The translations under genes were made by a program, and so were the position numbers. From Salvia splendens (lineage: Eukaryota > Streptophyta > Magnoliopsida > Lamiales > Lamiaceae), in contig NC_056045.1 in the NCBI RefSeq assembly GCF_004379255.2, positions 12,675,593 to 12,739,592 of the forward strand: DNA of 64,000 nucleotides, written 5' to 3'. This document shows positions 36,576-47,700 of this stretch, piece by piece. Under the pieces are notes generated by a model. That model saw nothing but the letters and a program-made list of their open reading frames with translations, was not told the origin of the DNA and made no database searches. How positions within the stretch are numbered: position 1 is the first letter of the stretch; each line of letters begins with the position of its first letter.

Positions 36576-38772
36576 AGTCCTCTCTGACTGAGACCTCTCC
36601 CCCCCCTCTACCCCGCTCAAAGGAAAGAGATCTCCCTACTCCCCTTCCTCTCCTCCCTCCCTGTCGACCTTTCCTGTACCCAACCATCTGAAAACCATCC
36701 TCATCCATCCCACCAGCAGGATTACAATATAAAGGATTATAGACAGATAACTGCCTTGGGCTTACATCTCCCATCCTCTTCTCATTTTCCTTCACCCCTC
36801 CCTCATCCACCTGCTTCACTACCCCTTCCCTCGGCATTACTTTTTCCCTCTCCCCCTCTATTCCCACTTCTTCCCCTTCTACTCCCACTTTTTCAAAAAT
36901 AATCACCTCATTTTTCCCTATTTGTCTTGTTTGTTGCCATCTAGATTGGGGCTTATTGTAATCTCTCTTTGCCGGTTTTTCTCTCTTACCATTTGCATAA
37001 CATGCCTCTGTGGAGTGACCCACGTGTCTACATTCATGGCAATATTTTGGTATTCTGTCCCATTTAACTTTTTGCCTCACTTCCCGTCCTTGGATGTCTA
37101 TCACAATCTCTTCTGGTGGTGTTTTAGATATATCAATTTCAACACAGATTCTAGCAAATGACAATCTCTTTTGTGATATTGTCGCATGATCAACCTGGAT
37201 TGGGTTTCCCAAAAGGCCTCCTATGGCAAATAATGTTGACTTTTCATATAAGTGAATTGGGAGTCCCACTAGGTTGCACCATATTGCTGCAATCGGAGAT
37301 TCAAAAAAGGGATCAAAATCTGGCGTCCATTTGAAAACTCTCATTGGATGTCTGTCAATGAACCACACTGGCATTCCATTTGGTCCACTTAACATTCTCG
37401 CATAATCTGATATCACCTTGAACTGTATTAAGATGTGTTTTGCATTGATATAGCTCCAATTATACTCTCCCAGAAATCTCAACCCTTGCAAGGCCTTTTG
37501 AATATGTTGTGACGAAGGGATAGAATGTGAGAACTTTCCCACCACTGCATAACCAAGTTTCTCCGCAAGGAATGTTGTGTCAGATCCTGAGAAATAGATA
37601 GCTGGTAGTCCTGCTCTTTCTCCCACCGTCCCTATTCGTTTAATCTTGTTTGGCTCAAAAATAACCGGATCTTCTTCCCCTGCCCTCAACATTTCTGCCA
37701 TTGATTGTTTCATTCCCTTGTTGCCTGTTGCTCCTCCTGCCTGAGTGGATTGGTGTTGCCTCACGAATGTAGTTCCCTGATTAGGGGTTAGAACATTTCC
37801 CTTTACTGCCTCAGCTCCATTCCTCCGACTGCTCTTGCCCTCCCCCATTTCACCCTGATATTCTACCTTACTTTTTCCCCTGCTGCTAACCCCTTCTCTC
37901 AGAGTAAGAAAATCTTTATCTGAGAATTTTCCTCCTAGAGGGAACTCAGTCTGCATTGCCTTCTTCTCTGCCCATTTCAATCCTTCAAGATTCTTCTTAG
38001 TTTCATTTTCGTCCTTTGTTCCCCCTTCTTCCCCTTTCTTTAAGAATTCCATATTTTGAAGTGGCTGGGCTGCGTAGAGGTCCAAGGCAATATCATCTTC
38101 TTGCATCACTAATCCTACTCCATCCACCGCCATCATAGCATCCTTATCTTTTCCCACCTGCACCTGTTCTATCTCTTCCACCTCGCCTTCACCCATTCCT
38201 CCATTACTTCGCAAGCCAGACTCCATCTCCACATCCTCACCCCCCATCTCAGGCATAACAACAAACACCTTGTCTGTAGAATCCTTTGTTAGAGCCCCCT
38301 CGCATTCACTTGTAATTTCATCCTTCTCCGCCATCTTCTCAGCAGCACCATCATTAGCCCCATCTTCGACCTCTCCTTTCTCCTCCAAATCTTCTACCAC
38401 ATTCACATCAGTTTCATTACATTCTGTGATAGTCGTCAATACCATGCCCTTTACTCCTTTTCCACTTTTCCCCTTTTTGTTCTTCGTCCCCAGATCCTCC
38501 ATCCCCTTTGTCCCCGAATGACGCAAATCTCTACCCCGCAACCCATTTCTCCTTATCTCAGCCATTCTCATCAGAGGCGATTTCGGCCTTGCTTTTGACA
38601 ATCGACCCCTCGCAAAAGAAGCTCGCAAGGAATTCTTTCGTTCCGATCGCCTGATGTTGGGCAATTCTACCTTCCCGGTTACCCCTTGCTCCTCATTATC
38701 CGTAGGAGGATCCCCGAATTTCCCAGTCCCCTCCACCAGACTCACCTCTATCTCACCACCCTCCGCCATCAT
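36559..38772 (-). CDS. LINE ORF1 protein (DUF4283-like with CCHC knuckle)
   Basis: The first ATG pair is at 38772/38769 (MMAEGGEIEVSLVEG). About 737 codons are open. The N-terminal ~330 residues are charged and low in complexity. A DUF4283-like RNA-binding region follows (KLGYAVVGKFSHSIPSSQHI, LIQFKVISDYARML, AIWCNLVGLPIHLYEKS). Then comes a zf-CCHC_4 knuckle CHECRHVGHSTEAC near 37010-37050 and an Arg/Gly-rich tail. ORF1 proteins coat LINE RNA. The frame ends at 36559, but a different frame continues as an acidic tail, so the C-terminus is probably frameshifted. Confidence 0.88.
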   Translation of the reverse strand: MMAEGGEIEVSLVEGTGKFGDPPTDNEEQGVTGKVELPNIRRSERKNSLRASFARGRLSKARPKSPLMRMAEIRRNGLRGRDLRHSGTKGMEDLGTKNKKGKSGKGVKGMVLTTITECNETDVNVVEDLEEKGEVEDGANDGAAEKMAEKDEITSECEGALTKDSTDKVFVVMPEMGGEDVEMESGLRSNGGMGEGEVEEIEQVQVGKDKDAMMAVDGVGLVMQEDDIALDLYAAQPLQNMEFLKKGEEGGTKDENETKKNLEGLKWAEKKAMQTEFPLGGKFSDKDFLTLREGVSSRGKSKVEYQGEMGEGKSSRRNGAEAVKGNVLTPNQGTTFVRQHQSTQAGGATGNKGMKQSMAEMLRAGEEDPVIFEPNKIKRIGTVGERAGLPAIYFSGSDTTFLAEKLGYAVVGKFSHSIPSSQHIQKALQGLRFLGEYNWSYINAKHILIQFKVISDYARMLSGPNGMPVWFIDRHPMRVFKWTPDFDPFFESPIAAIWCNLVGLPIHLYEKSTLFAIGGLLGNPIQVDHATISQKRLSFARICVEIDISKTPPEEIVIDIQGREVRQKVKWDRIPKYCHECRHVGHSTEACYANGKREKPAKRDYNKPQSRWQQTRQIGKNEVIIFEKVGVEGEEVGIEGEREKVMPREGVVKQVDEGGVKENEKRMGDVSPRQLSVYNPLYCNPAGGMDEDGFQMVGYRKGRQGGRRGRGVGRSLSFERGRGGGEVSVREDWRRSR

Positions 38773-39058
38773 ACACAAAACTACGACCAGAAACCACAAA
38801 ACAACTCGCCGGAGTCAGCACCCTCCTTCCCTACCGGAGAGAACGGCTAAGGGAGGAAGAAGAGCACTACTGAAAACGTGAACAGTGAAACTGGAACTCC
38901 GTGAACAGTGAAATCGGAGCTCCATGAACAGTAATCGCGTGAACAGTGAAATCGGAGTGAACAGTGAAACAGAAATGAAAACAGACGCAGATTCAATCAG
39001 TGTGTGAAAATCGCACACACTGAAGGTGAAATCCCCAAAATCTCATCACACTATGACC
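38773..39058 (-). promoter_or_regulatory. LINE 5' UTR with short tandem motif
   Basis: GTGAACAGTGAAA, or one-to-few-base variants, occurs about five times at 38878-38970 (plus strand), spaced 19-23 bp. LINE 5' UTRs hold internal promoters, so a regulatory role is plausible but not shown. No open frame. Confidence 0.6.
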
Positions 39059-39076
39059 GATTGAAATGGTTTACTT
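39059..39076 (+). repeat. LINE target-site duplication, right copy
   Basis: GATTGAAATGGTTTACTT directly follows the LINE 5' end (CACTATGACC). Satellite continues with GATGGCCAAGTAAACC. Confidence 0.93.
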
Positions 39077-41769
39077 GATGGCCAAGTAAACCCAAATATA
39101 AAGAGTTATGTTATAAAATAAACTTATACGATATTACATTTTTATGATGTTGTAATGACCAAAATGATCCTATATTACATCTTTATATTTGGGTTACTTG
39201 GCATACATCATAAAAATGTAATATCGTATAAGTTTATTTTATAACATAACTCTTTAAATTTAGGTTACTTGCCCAACAAGTAAACAATTTCAATCCATAT
39301 GATCTACAAATTTTAATTATACAATTTTTGTTAGGTATTAAATGACATAAAAAATAGGATCTTTTGGTCATTACAACATCATAGAAATGTCATAACGTAT
39401 AAGCTTATTTTGAAAGTTTGTAGGTCATTTGGATTGAAATGGTTTACTTGTTGGCCGAGTAATCCCAAATATAAAGAGTTATGTTTCAAAATAAGCTTAT
39501 ACGTTATGACATTTCTATGATGTTGTAATGACCAAAAGATCCTATTTTTTATGTCATTTAGTATCTAACAAAGATTGTATAATGAAAGTTTGTAGGTCAT
39601 TTGGATTGAAATGGTTTACTTGTTGGCCAAGTAAAACCATATATAAAGAGTTATGTTATAAAATAAACTTATATAGTATTACATGTTTATAATGTTGTAA
39701 TGACCAAAATGATCCTATTTTTATGTCATTTTGTACCTAACACATTGTATAATGAAAGTTTGTAGGTCATTTGGATTGAAATGGTTTACTTGATGGCTAA
39801 GTAAACCCAAATATAAAGAGTTATGTTATAAAATAAACTTATACGATATTACATTTTTATGATGTTGTAATGACCAAAATGATCCTATTTTTATGTCATT
39901 TAGTACCTAACACATATTGTACAATGAAAGTTTGTAGGTCATTTGGATTGAAATAGTTTACTTGTTGGGCAAGTAAACCAAAATATAAAGAGTTGTGTTA
40001 TAAAATAAACTTATACGATATTACATTTTTATGATGTTGTAATGACCAAAATGATCCTATTTTTATGTCATTTAATACCTAACACATATTGTATAATGAA
40101 AGTTTGTAGGTCATTTGGATTGAAATGGTTTACTTGATGGCCAAGTAAACCCAAATATAAAGAGTTATGTTATAAAATAAACTTATACGATATTACATTT
40201 TTATGATGTTGTAATGACCAAAATAATCCTATATTACATCTTTATATTTGGGTTACTTGGCAAACATCATAAAAATGTAATATCGTATAAGTTTATTTTA
40301 TAACATAACTCTTTAAATTTAGGTTACTTGCCCAACAAGTAAACAATTTCAATCCATATGATCTATAAATTTTAATTATACAATTTTTGTTAGGTATTAA
40401 ATGACATAAAAAATAGGATCTTTTGGTCATTACAACATCATAGAAATGTCATAACGTATAAGCTTATTTGGAAAGTTTGTAGGTCATTTGGATTGAAATG
40501 GTTTACTTGTTGGCCGAGTAATCCCAAATATAAAGAGTTATGTTTCAAAATAAGCTTATACGTTATGACATTTCTATGATGTTGTAATGACCAAAAGATC
40601 CTATTTTTTATGTCATTTAGTATCTAACAAAGATTGTATAATGAAAGTTTGTAGGTCATTTGGATTGAAATGGTTTACTTGTTGGCCAAGTAAAACCAAA
40701 TATAAAGAGTTATGTTATAAAATAAACTTATATGGTATTACATGTTTATAATGTTGTAATGACCAAAATGATCCTATTTTTATGTCATTTTGTACCTAAC
40801 ACATATTGTACAATGAAAGTTTGTAGGTCATTTGGATTGAAATGGTTTACTTGATGGCTAAGTAAACCTAAATATAAAGAGTTATGTTATAAAATAAACT
40901 TATACGATATTACATTTTTATTATGTTGTAATGACCAAAATGATCCTATTTTTATATCATTTAGTACCTAACACATATTGTACAATGAAAGTTTGTAGGT
41001 CATTTGGATTGAAATAGTTTACTTGTTGGGCAAGTAAACCAAAATATAAAGAGTTGTGTTATAAAATAAACTTATACGATATTACATTTTTATGATGTTG
41101 TAATGACCAAAATGATCCTATTTTTATGTCATTTAATACCTAACACGTATTGTATAATGAAAGTTTGTAGGTCATTTGGATTAAAATGGTTTACTTGATG
41201 GCCAAGTAAACCCAAATATAAAGAGTTATGTTATAAAATAAACTTATACGATATTACATTTTTATGATGTTGTAATGACCAAAATGATCCTATATTACAT
41301 CTTTATATTTGGGTTACTTGGCATACATCATAAAAATGTAATATCGTATAAGTTTATTTTATAACATAACTCTTTAAATTTAGGTTACTTGCCCAACAAG
41401 TAAACAATTTCAATCCATATGATCTACAAATTTTAATTATACAATTTTTGTTAGGTATTAAATGACATAAAAAATAGGATCTTTTGGTCATTACAACATC
41501 ATAGAAATGTCATAACGTATAAGCTTATTTTGAAAGTTTGTAGGTCATTTGGATTGAAATGGTTTACTTGTTGGCCGAGTAATCCCAAATATAAAGAGTT
41601 ATGTTTCAAAATAAGCTTATATGTTATGACATTTCTATGATGTTGTAATGACCAAAAGATCCTATTTTTTATGTCATTTAGTATCTAACAAAGATTGTAT
41701 AATGAAAGTTTGTAGGTCATTTGGATTGAAATGGTTCACTTGTTGGCCAAGTAAAACCAAATATAAAGA
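39059..41769. repeat. 172-bp satellite array, block 2, with inverted segments
   Basis: The same monomer family as block 1. A landmark TATATTACATCTTTATATTT occurs at 39171, 40230 and 41291 (spacings about 1060), marking a different higher-order unit. In each unit the orientation flips after this landmark (TAACATAACTCTTTAAATTT, then AAACAATTTCAATCC) and flips back near TAAGCTTATTT. The right edge joins viral sequence at CCAAATATAAAG. No genes. Confidence 0.92.
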
Positions 41770-43146
41770 TTTTAGAGGAGGGTGTACTGCAGAAATAGCA
41801 GTGTTATTATTAGACAAACACCATTTTTTTATGAGACTAGTGTTAACTTCAATGGTAGGTTTTTTGAAACAATCATACCATCCTTCTGTAGAAAGGTTTT
41901 TTGAAACAATCATAACAATGGTAGGTTCTCTTCATTCTTTCAATTCTTTGCTTTTGACGCTCAAGGCTTTCAAAAGGTATTTTATCCTTTTCATTTCTTT
42001 TAACCATTCATCTTTTATTTTGTTTCTAATTTTTTCATCAATTTTATTAAACCATCTTTCTTTTTCTTTGTAAAAGGGAGAGCTTAATTCGTCATTTAAA
42101 TATTCCATATCAGGTTCAAAATCTTTATTATAAGTTATGACCATAGTACTCCTAGTAGGGGAATAAGGATCTCCTATACTTTCTTCAGTAACAGAGTTTG
42201 ATTGAGGTATAGGGGTTTTGAAAGTCCACTTTCTTTCTGAGGTACTTGGAATATCAGAACAGGAGGCTCTATTATTTTTATAGTTAAAACTTCTATTGTA
42301 ACTAAAATTTGAGAAAGAATTTGTCCTGTCGAAATTAACTGTAACCGTGCCATCAGGTTCTTCAATAATTTGAGATGGTTCATTTTTTCTAATATTTCGG
42401 GGAATTTGTTGTTCTTTTATGATAAACTGGTCAGGGATTGTAATTTGATCCCATTTGAGACGTTTAGGAGTATATGTTGTGGATTGTTCAGCATCCATTT
42501 GTAAGAGAATAGTTTCTCCTTTTGCAAAAGGATTTTTACTAAATTTAGGATTTAAGTTTGAAGACATAAGTCTAAGGTAAACCCTAAACATGATAGCAAA
42601 ATTTTTACAATTATGAAATTCATCCCCTTGTATTTGAACATCAAGAACAAGGGATTCTAAAATCATTGGGTCTGTAAGATCAACAGAAAAGTTTGGAGAA
42701 CTATTAAAATATATTGGTCCGTTACAAATATTAGTTTGGACCATTGCCAGAAGGGAAGTTTGATATTTTTTAAGTCTTTTATCTCTTAGGGCGAGATAAA
42801 TAGGGGTGTCAACTCCTATATGAACTAAGGGTTTGACAGCAATTTGAGCAAGACCAAAATGGGCATATCTATGTCCTTGTTTTATATATTTTTTAATAGA
42901 GTCATAGTTAAGTAAAGGAAAACTTTCAGATTTATGAAGAATACTTCTAGTTTCTTCATGAGTTCTAACAGAAAAGGCAGTTCTGAAGTCAAACATACCT
43001 ATATCATAGAAGTTTTCTACTTTCTCTTTCGGGATGGTCCAATTTGAATAATCAATAGGTACATATATTTCATTACTAAAAACGATATCTTTATCATTTC
43101 TATTGTCGGAGCTGGATCTTAAAAGATTTCTAAACTTACTGGCCAT
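41770..43146 (-). pseudogene. EPRV movement protein, extra partial copy
   Basis: The ATG at 43146 (MASKFRNLLRSS) opens a 404-codon frame with the 30K-type core (VHIGVDTPIYLALRDKR, FNSSPNFSVDLTDP) and the linker STTYTPKRLKWDQI. It is nearly identical to 48690-49880. The frame is lost at about 41985, where a piece of ORF3 is inserted. A further 135 bp of the same gene (41770-41905) follows, then satellite. Movement proteins carry virus through plasmodesmata; this copy is broken. Confidence 0.88.
41868..41985 (-). other. Patchwork junction inside the movement-protein copy
   Basis: TTTTTTGAAACAATCATA occurs twice close together (41859 and 41899). A ~50-bp ORF3 piece (GGTTCTCTTCATTC ... CTCAAGGCTTTCAA; matches 43438-43488) then replaces about 40 bp of movement-protein sequence present at 48826-48868. 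Confidence 0.85.
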
Positions 43147-43403
43147 AATCAGATTAGAGAGATAAGGATTAGAGTTAGGGGTAGGTTTAGGAAAGAAACT
43201 GGTCGCAGGGGAACACTATGCGTGGAACACCTAAAATGGCTTACCAACCGTCTTACAAGTTTGCCAAACCTGAATTCCAACGTTTCTTAGACTAAATTTT
43301 ATCCTAAGATAACTCTTATCTTTTCCAATTTGATTATAACTGGTAAATTTATTAAACTCACTAACATCCAATAAGGAGGCATTCTGATATAATAAGAACA
43401 GAA
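43147..43403 (-). other. EPRV intergenic segment lacking promoter and primer site
   Basis: Between ORF3 and the next movement-protein ATG are only about 250 bp. The first codons of ORF4 (MPPYW, near 43375) fuse to unrelated leader sequence. The conserved GGAACACTATGCGTGGAACA (43210-43229) is kept. No TATA box or TGGTATCAGAGCC is seen, so the regulatory region is deleted. Confidence 0.75.
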
Positions 43404-43637
43404 TTAGGCTGCAGTGATAATATTTATAATTTTGAGAGTTCTCTTCATTCTTTCAATTCTTTGCTTTTGACGCTCAAGGCTTTCAATAATCTCCCTAAGA
43501 TATGGAAAATCCACTTCTTTTGGAGGGATATCAAGTGCTGCTTTTACATCTTCTAAGAGAGATTCAATCACCAAAATACCAATTTTGATTTCTTGAATAA
43601 GATACTTTGAATAAGCACCAACACCTTTTCTTGTCAT
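43404..43637 (-). CDS. EPRV ORF3, small helical protein of unknown function
   Basis: 77 codons starting MTRKGVGAYSKYLIQEI and ending KIINIITAA. The protein is basic and mostly helical, with a heptad-like stretch (LREIIESLERQKQRIERMKR) that suggests a coiled coil. The start codon overlaps the ORF2 stop (TAATG). The copy at 63850 has four extra codons after MT. I do not recognise a family. Small coiled-coil proteins of other caulimovirids include virion-associated and aphid-transmission factors, but no assignment is made. Confidence 0.65.
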   Translation of the reverse strand: MTRKGVGAYSKYLIQEIKIGILVIESLLEDVKAALDIPPKEVDFPYLREIIESLERQKQRIERMKRTLKIINIITAA

Positions 43638-44701
43638 TAAAAATCAAAGGGGTCTTGACCCCCAATAGGGTCAGAAGAGACCGATTCTTCAGACTTAGAT
43701 TTTGAGGAGACAAATTTTTGAGCCAAGAATTCAAAGAAATCTTTTTTGATATGTTCTGGAAGATTATCCATAAGGTATTCGGGTTTTGCTTCTGAATTGC
43801 TGGATTTCTTAGATGTTTCAACTTTGTCCTTTTCTTTCCTTTCTTTTTGGTAAACCACCTTTTCACCAGTGGTAAAGAATTGTTTGACAGCAGGTTCAGC
43901 TCCGATATGATTTTGGAATTTAGCCCACCATTTAACTTTGTATACTCTTGTCAAAGAGTAAGGAGTAGGATTCGGGAAAATTTTTTCAAAATTAAAATCC
44001 CATGCAAAGATCCAAGGGACTTTGAACTCAGCATGAAACATGATAAATTTTTGAAAATTTTTTAGGGTAGAGAATTCAACAAAAGTATTGAAATATCTCA
44101 ATAAGAAAGCTCTGAACCAGACATTCTTATAGTCGATATAATTATACCCCTGAGCTGGGTGGTTAAGGATTTTGAATTCATTAAGTCCACCAAAAGTGGT
44201 TATAGTATGGACTCTTTTGATAATGCATTTTGAATATTCAATTTCTTTGGCTCTGTTGTAAATATGAGTTATTTCCACTGAATCAGAATCCACCAGAATA
44301 AACTCATAATACCTTTGGTCTCTTAAAAGATCATTAGATTCCCAAAGTTGGGAGGGATTTGAAAAACGGTTTTTTATAAAATCAATTTGAGATAGTCTGG
44401 CAGGATATTCAGAGAAAGGGGTCATCCCACAATCTTCATGCCAATCTTTGGCCAAGTATTTGTTTTCTTCAGGAGTGTTTGGGATTTGAATATTTGCAGG
44501 TCTTGGAATATTTGAGGCAAGGACTGTGTTATAAGGGATTTCTGGAATGTTTTGTAGTGGTGACAATCTATTTGGAATGATTTGATTGAATTTTTGAGGA
44601 GTTTTTGGAGCCGAGGATGAAATCAAGGCTTTTGATGTTGGTTTTGAAGGAAAGACTTCATAATCTTTGACACTTTGTTTCTTGGGTGTTCTAGAATCCA
44701 T
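43637..44701 (-). CDS. EPRV ORF2, uncharacterised ~354-aa protein
   Basis: The ATG at 44701 (MDSRTPKKQSV) overlaps the end of the RNase H frame (TAG at 44691-44693) by 11 bases. The frame is intact. The N-terminal ~110 residues are Pro/Ser-rich. A globular middle follows with NYIDYKNVWFRAFLLRYFNT, KVPWIFAWDFNFEKIFPNP and RVYKVKWWAKFQNHIGA. The C-terminus is charged (SKSKSEESVSSDPIGG). Similar proteins of unknown function accompany some endogenous plant pararetroviruses such as florendoviruses, as I recall. It is probably translated by reinitiation, judging from the overlaps. Confidence 0.75.
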   Translation of the reverse strand: MDSRTPKKQSVKDYEVFPSKPTSKALISSSAPKTPQKFNQIIPNRLSPLQNIPEIPYNTVLASNIPRPANIQIPNTPEENKYLAKDWHEDCGMTPFSEYPARLSQIDFIKNRFSNPSQLWESNDLLRDQRYYEFILVDSDSVEITHIYNRAKEIEYSKCIIKRVHTITTFGGLNEFKILNHPAQGYNYIDYKNVWFRAFLLRYFNTFVEFSTLKNFQKFIMFHAEFKVPWIFAWDFNFEKIFPNPTPYSLTRVYKVKWWAKFQNHIGAEPAVKQFFTTGEKVVYQKERKEKDKVETSKKSSNSEAKPEYLMDNLPEHIKKDFFEFLAQKFVSSKSKSEESVSSDPIGGQDPFDF

Positions 44702-47700
44702 CACTGTGACCTTGTAAAAATTCTCTTGTTAGAAAATCAGGTAAAGAATTATTTTCTCCTTTTATGAATTCAATTTCAAAGTCGAAAACAGATAAAATAG
44801 CTTGCCATCTGGCAAATATTTGTTTTGACACAATATTTTGAACATCTTTTGTAAGAACTTCTTTTGCAGATTTGCAATCAATTCTAAGTAAGAATTTTTT
44901 ATTATAAAGATCACCTTGGAATTTTGAGATACACAAAACAATGGATAAAATTTCTTTTTTGATAACGGAATAATTTATTTGTGCATTATTCCAGATACCA
45001 GAATGATATCTTACTAACTGTTCTTTTGAATCAAGTTTTTGCTTTCATATTCCTCCATAGCCTATGTTTGAAGCATCGGTTTCAATAATCATAAAGGCTT
45101 CTGGATTAGGGATACCTAAGCAAGGTAGAGTTTTAACTTGTTGTTTTATGGTTTTAACAATATTAGTATGTTCTTCAGTCCAGTTAGAAGGGGTTTTCTT
45201 AAGTCTTTGATAAAGAATTTTACAAGTTTCTCTAAGATTAGGAAAGAAGTCAGAGATGTAATTTAAACATCCTAAAAATCTTTGTAATTGGTTTTTATCT
45301 TTAATTTCATCAGGGAATTTGTCCGTAAAAGATATTGACCTACTGATGGGTTTGAAGGTTCCTTTTTCAATTTCGTGCCCTAAAAATCTTATGCTGGTTT
45401 GGAAAAGTTTCATTTTTGGAGTAGAGATGACTAACCCATTTTTCTCGATGGTTTTTAGGAAGATCTCTAAATGTCTTATGTGTTGGTCAAGATCTTGAGA
45501 AAAAATCAAGTCATCATCAATATAGACAATATTGAATTGACTATGAGGATTAAGAATGTCATTCATGATTTTTTGGAATTCTGAGGGTGCATTTTTTAAT
45601 CCAAAAGGCATTACATTCCATTCATAATGTCCAAAAGGGACCGTAAAAGCTGTTTTATATCTATCTTTTTCAGCTATTTGAATTTGCCAGAATCCTGATT
45701 TAAGATCATATTTGGAGAATATTTTGGCATTATAAAGTCTATTGATAAGGTCTCTCTTATTAGGAATTGGGTGCCTAATCCATTGTAACACCTTATTGAG
45801 AGGTTTATAATTAATGACTAACCTAGGAGTTCCTCTTTCTAATTCAGCTTGTTTCATAACATAAAAGGCTGAACAGCTCCAAGGAGAATTTGAAGGTCTT
45901 ATAAGGTTTTTGTCTAATAAGTCTTTAATTTCTTTTTTACAAACTTCTAATAGTTCGTGATTCATTTGAATAGGCCTTGATTTTGTAGGAATTTTTTCTT
46001 CACAAAAATCTTTTTCATATGGTAATTCAACTACATGATGCTTTCTTTCCCAAAATGCATTAGGAACATCATTACAAACTCTTTTAATAAAATTATTTTC
46101 TATTTCTTTGATTTTCAAGGCATACTTAGAATCCTTAATTTGATCCTCAATCCTTTGAAAAGGTAATTCTTCTTTGAGAAATTTCATTTGTTTTTGTTTT
46201 TGAGTAATATTATTGATTTTTTTAAATATTGAATTCTTTTGGAGATTTAAAATTTCTTGTTTCTTAACAGAGGAAATGAATTTAAATTTTATTTCTCTTC
46301 CTTGGATATTGGTAGTAATACCATTATCATTAACTTTAAAAGGATAGATTTGGGTTAGGAAGGGTGTTCCTAAAATCATATTATAAGTGACATCTTCCGC
46401 AATGGTAAAGATATTTTTAAAACAATACCCATTATTACAAATATGAGCTTTGGATAGTTTGAATTTAATTCTCAAAGGTTTATTATTAGCTGTGTAAAGT
46501 TTCTCTTTAGTTTTATCACAATATTTAGTTGGAACGATTCCTTCTCTAATGATATTATGATCTGCTCCTGAATCAACAAGGACCATAATACAGGTTTTGA
46601 AATTATTAACTACAAGGGTTATGTTGACATGCCATTTTTGATAATTTATTTCTTGGATAACTCTTATAGAATTATTTTCTGAATTATTATCAGGGTTTTC
46701 CCAATTACTGACATCTGTATTATTTTCAATGATAGATAACCTTGTTTCTAAATCGAAATCTTTTTCTTTTAATTCATAAAATTCCTTATTAATTTGTTTT
46801 TTAAGATTATTAATTTCTCTTTGAAGGTCTCTTGTTGTTATTTGCTTAGAAATACTTTGATAAGGATATTTATCCCATAATTTATTTAGACTGAATTGTT
46901 CATTGATATTAATCTTTTTAGAAGTAGAAGGTTCTTCCAAAATTAAGTCTTTTAATTTATTAAGATATTCATCTTTTAAATCATTGTCTGGGATTTGTTG
47001 AATGAGATAAAAAATAATCTCTTTCTTTTCTTTAGTAATGACATTGATGCAATTTTTACAAATATCTTTTCCATGATTAACACTAGTATGATAATCACTT
47101 TCTTCTGAAATAGTTTGAATTTCTTTAATTTCATGTTCTGAATCGCTTTCTGTGTTAGAATAATTATCTTCTTCTCTTAAGAGATTATTGATTTGTTTAC
47201 TTAGAAGCCTAATATTCTTTTTCTTCTTCTTCCAACATTGATCTTCGGTATGACCAGGTTTCTTACAGTACCAACATTTTATGTTGCTTTCATTTTTATC
47301 TTGAGTTGGTTTAAATTTTCTTTTGGGTTTTGTTCTTCTAAAATTATTTCTGTAAGGTTTGTAATTTTCAGATTTTTGTGGAAATTTTTTAAATTTTTTA
47401 GCTTTTCTTTTAATCTTAGAGGAAGGGGCTTCAATTTTTCCTATTCCAAACATTTCACAAAAACATCCTAATTCATTCTTTGCCTTTTGTTTATCTTTTC
47501 TGTATTTATTTTGTATTTTAATTTCCATACAGAGGGCTAATCCTTCTTTTTTGATAAAAGCAAATAATTGGCCAAAAGTTATTTTATCAAAGGGAATATC
47601 TTCAGAATCTATGTCATCTTTAATTTTTTGAATTATTCTTTCACCAAAGAGTTTGGGTAATCCTGCAATAAACCTTTCTTTCCAAAAGGCTTGATTACAG

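Larger units (their letters stand above)
31911..39058 (-). mobile_element. Near-complete L1-like LINE (LINE-2 of this window)
   Basis: The 7.1-kb element on the minus strand has a 5' UTR with short repeats, ORF1, ORF2 (endonuclease, RT, zinc region, RNase H), a 3' UTR and a 19-base poly(A) (plus-strand T-run 31911-31929). It interrupts the 172-bp satellite and is flanked by the direct repeat GATTGAAATGGTTTAC, possibly plus TT (31895-31910 and 39059-39074). Visible lesions are few: a frame slip at the end of ORF1, two in-frame stops and one frame slip in ORF2. Confidence 0.96.

Noticed and set aside
25449..41769. CRISPR-like array of regular repeats
   Set aside because: Monomers are contiguous 172-bp satellite units without unique spacers, in a plant genome.
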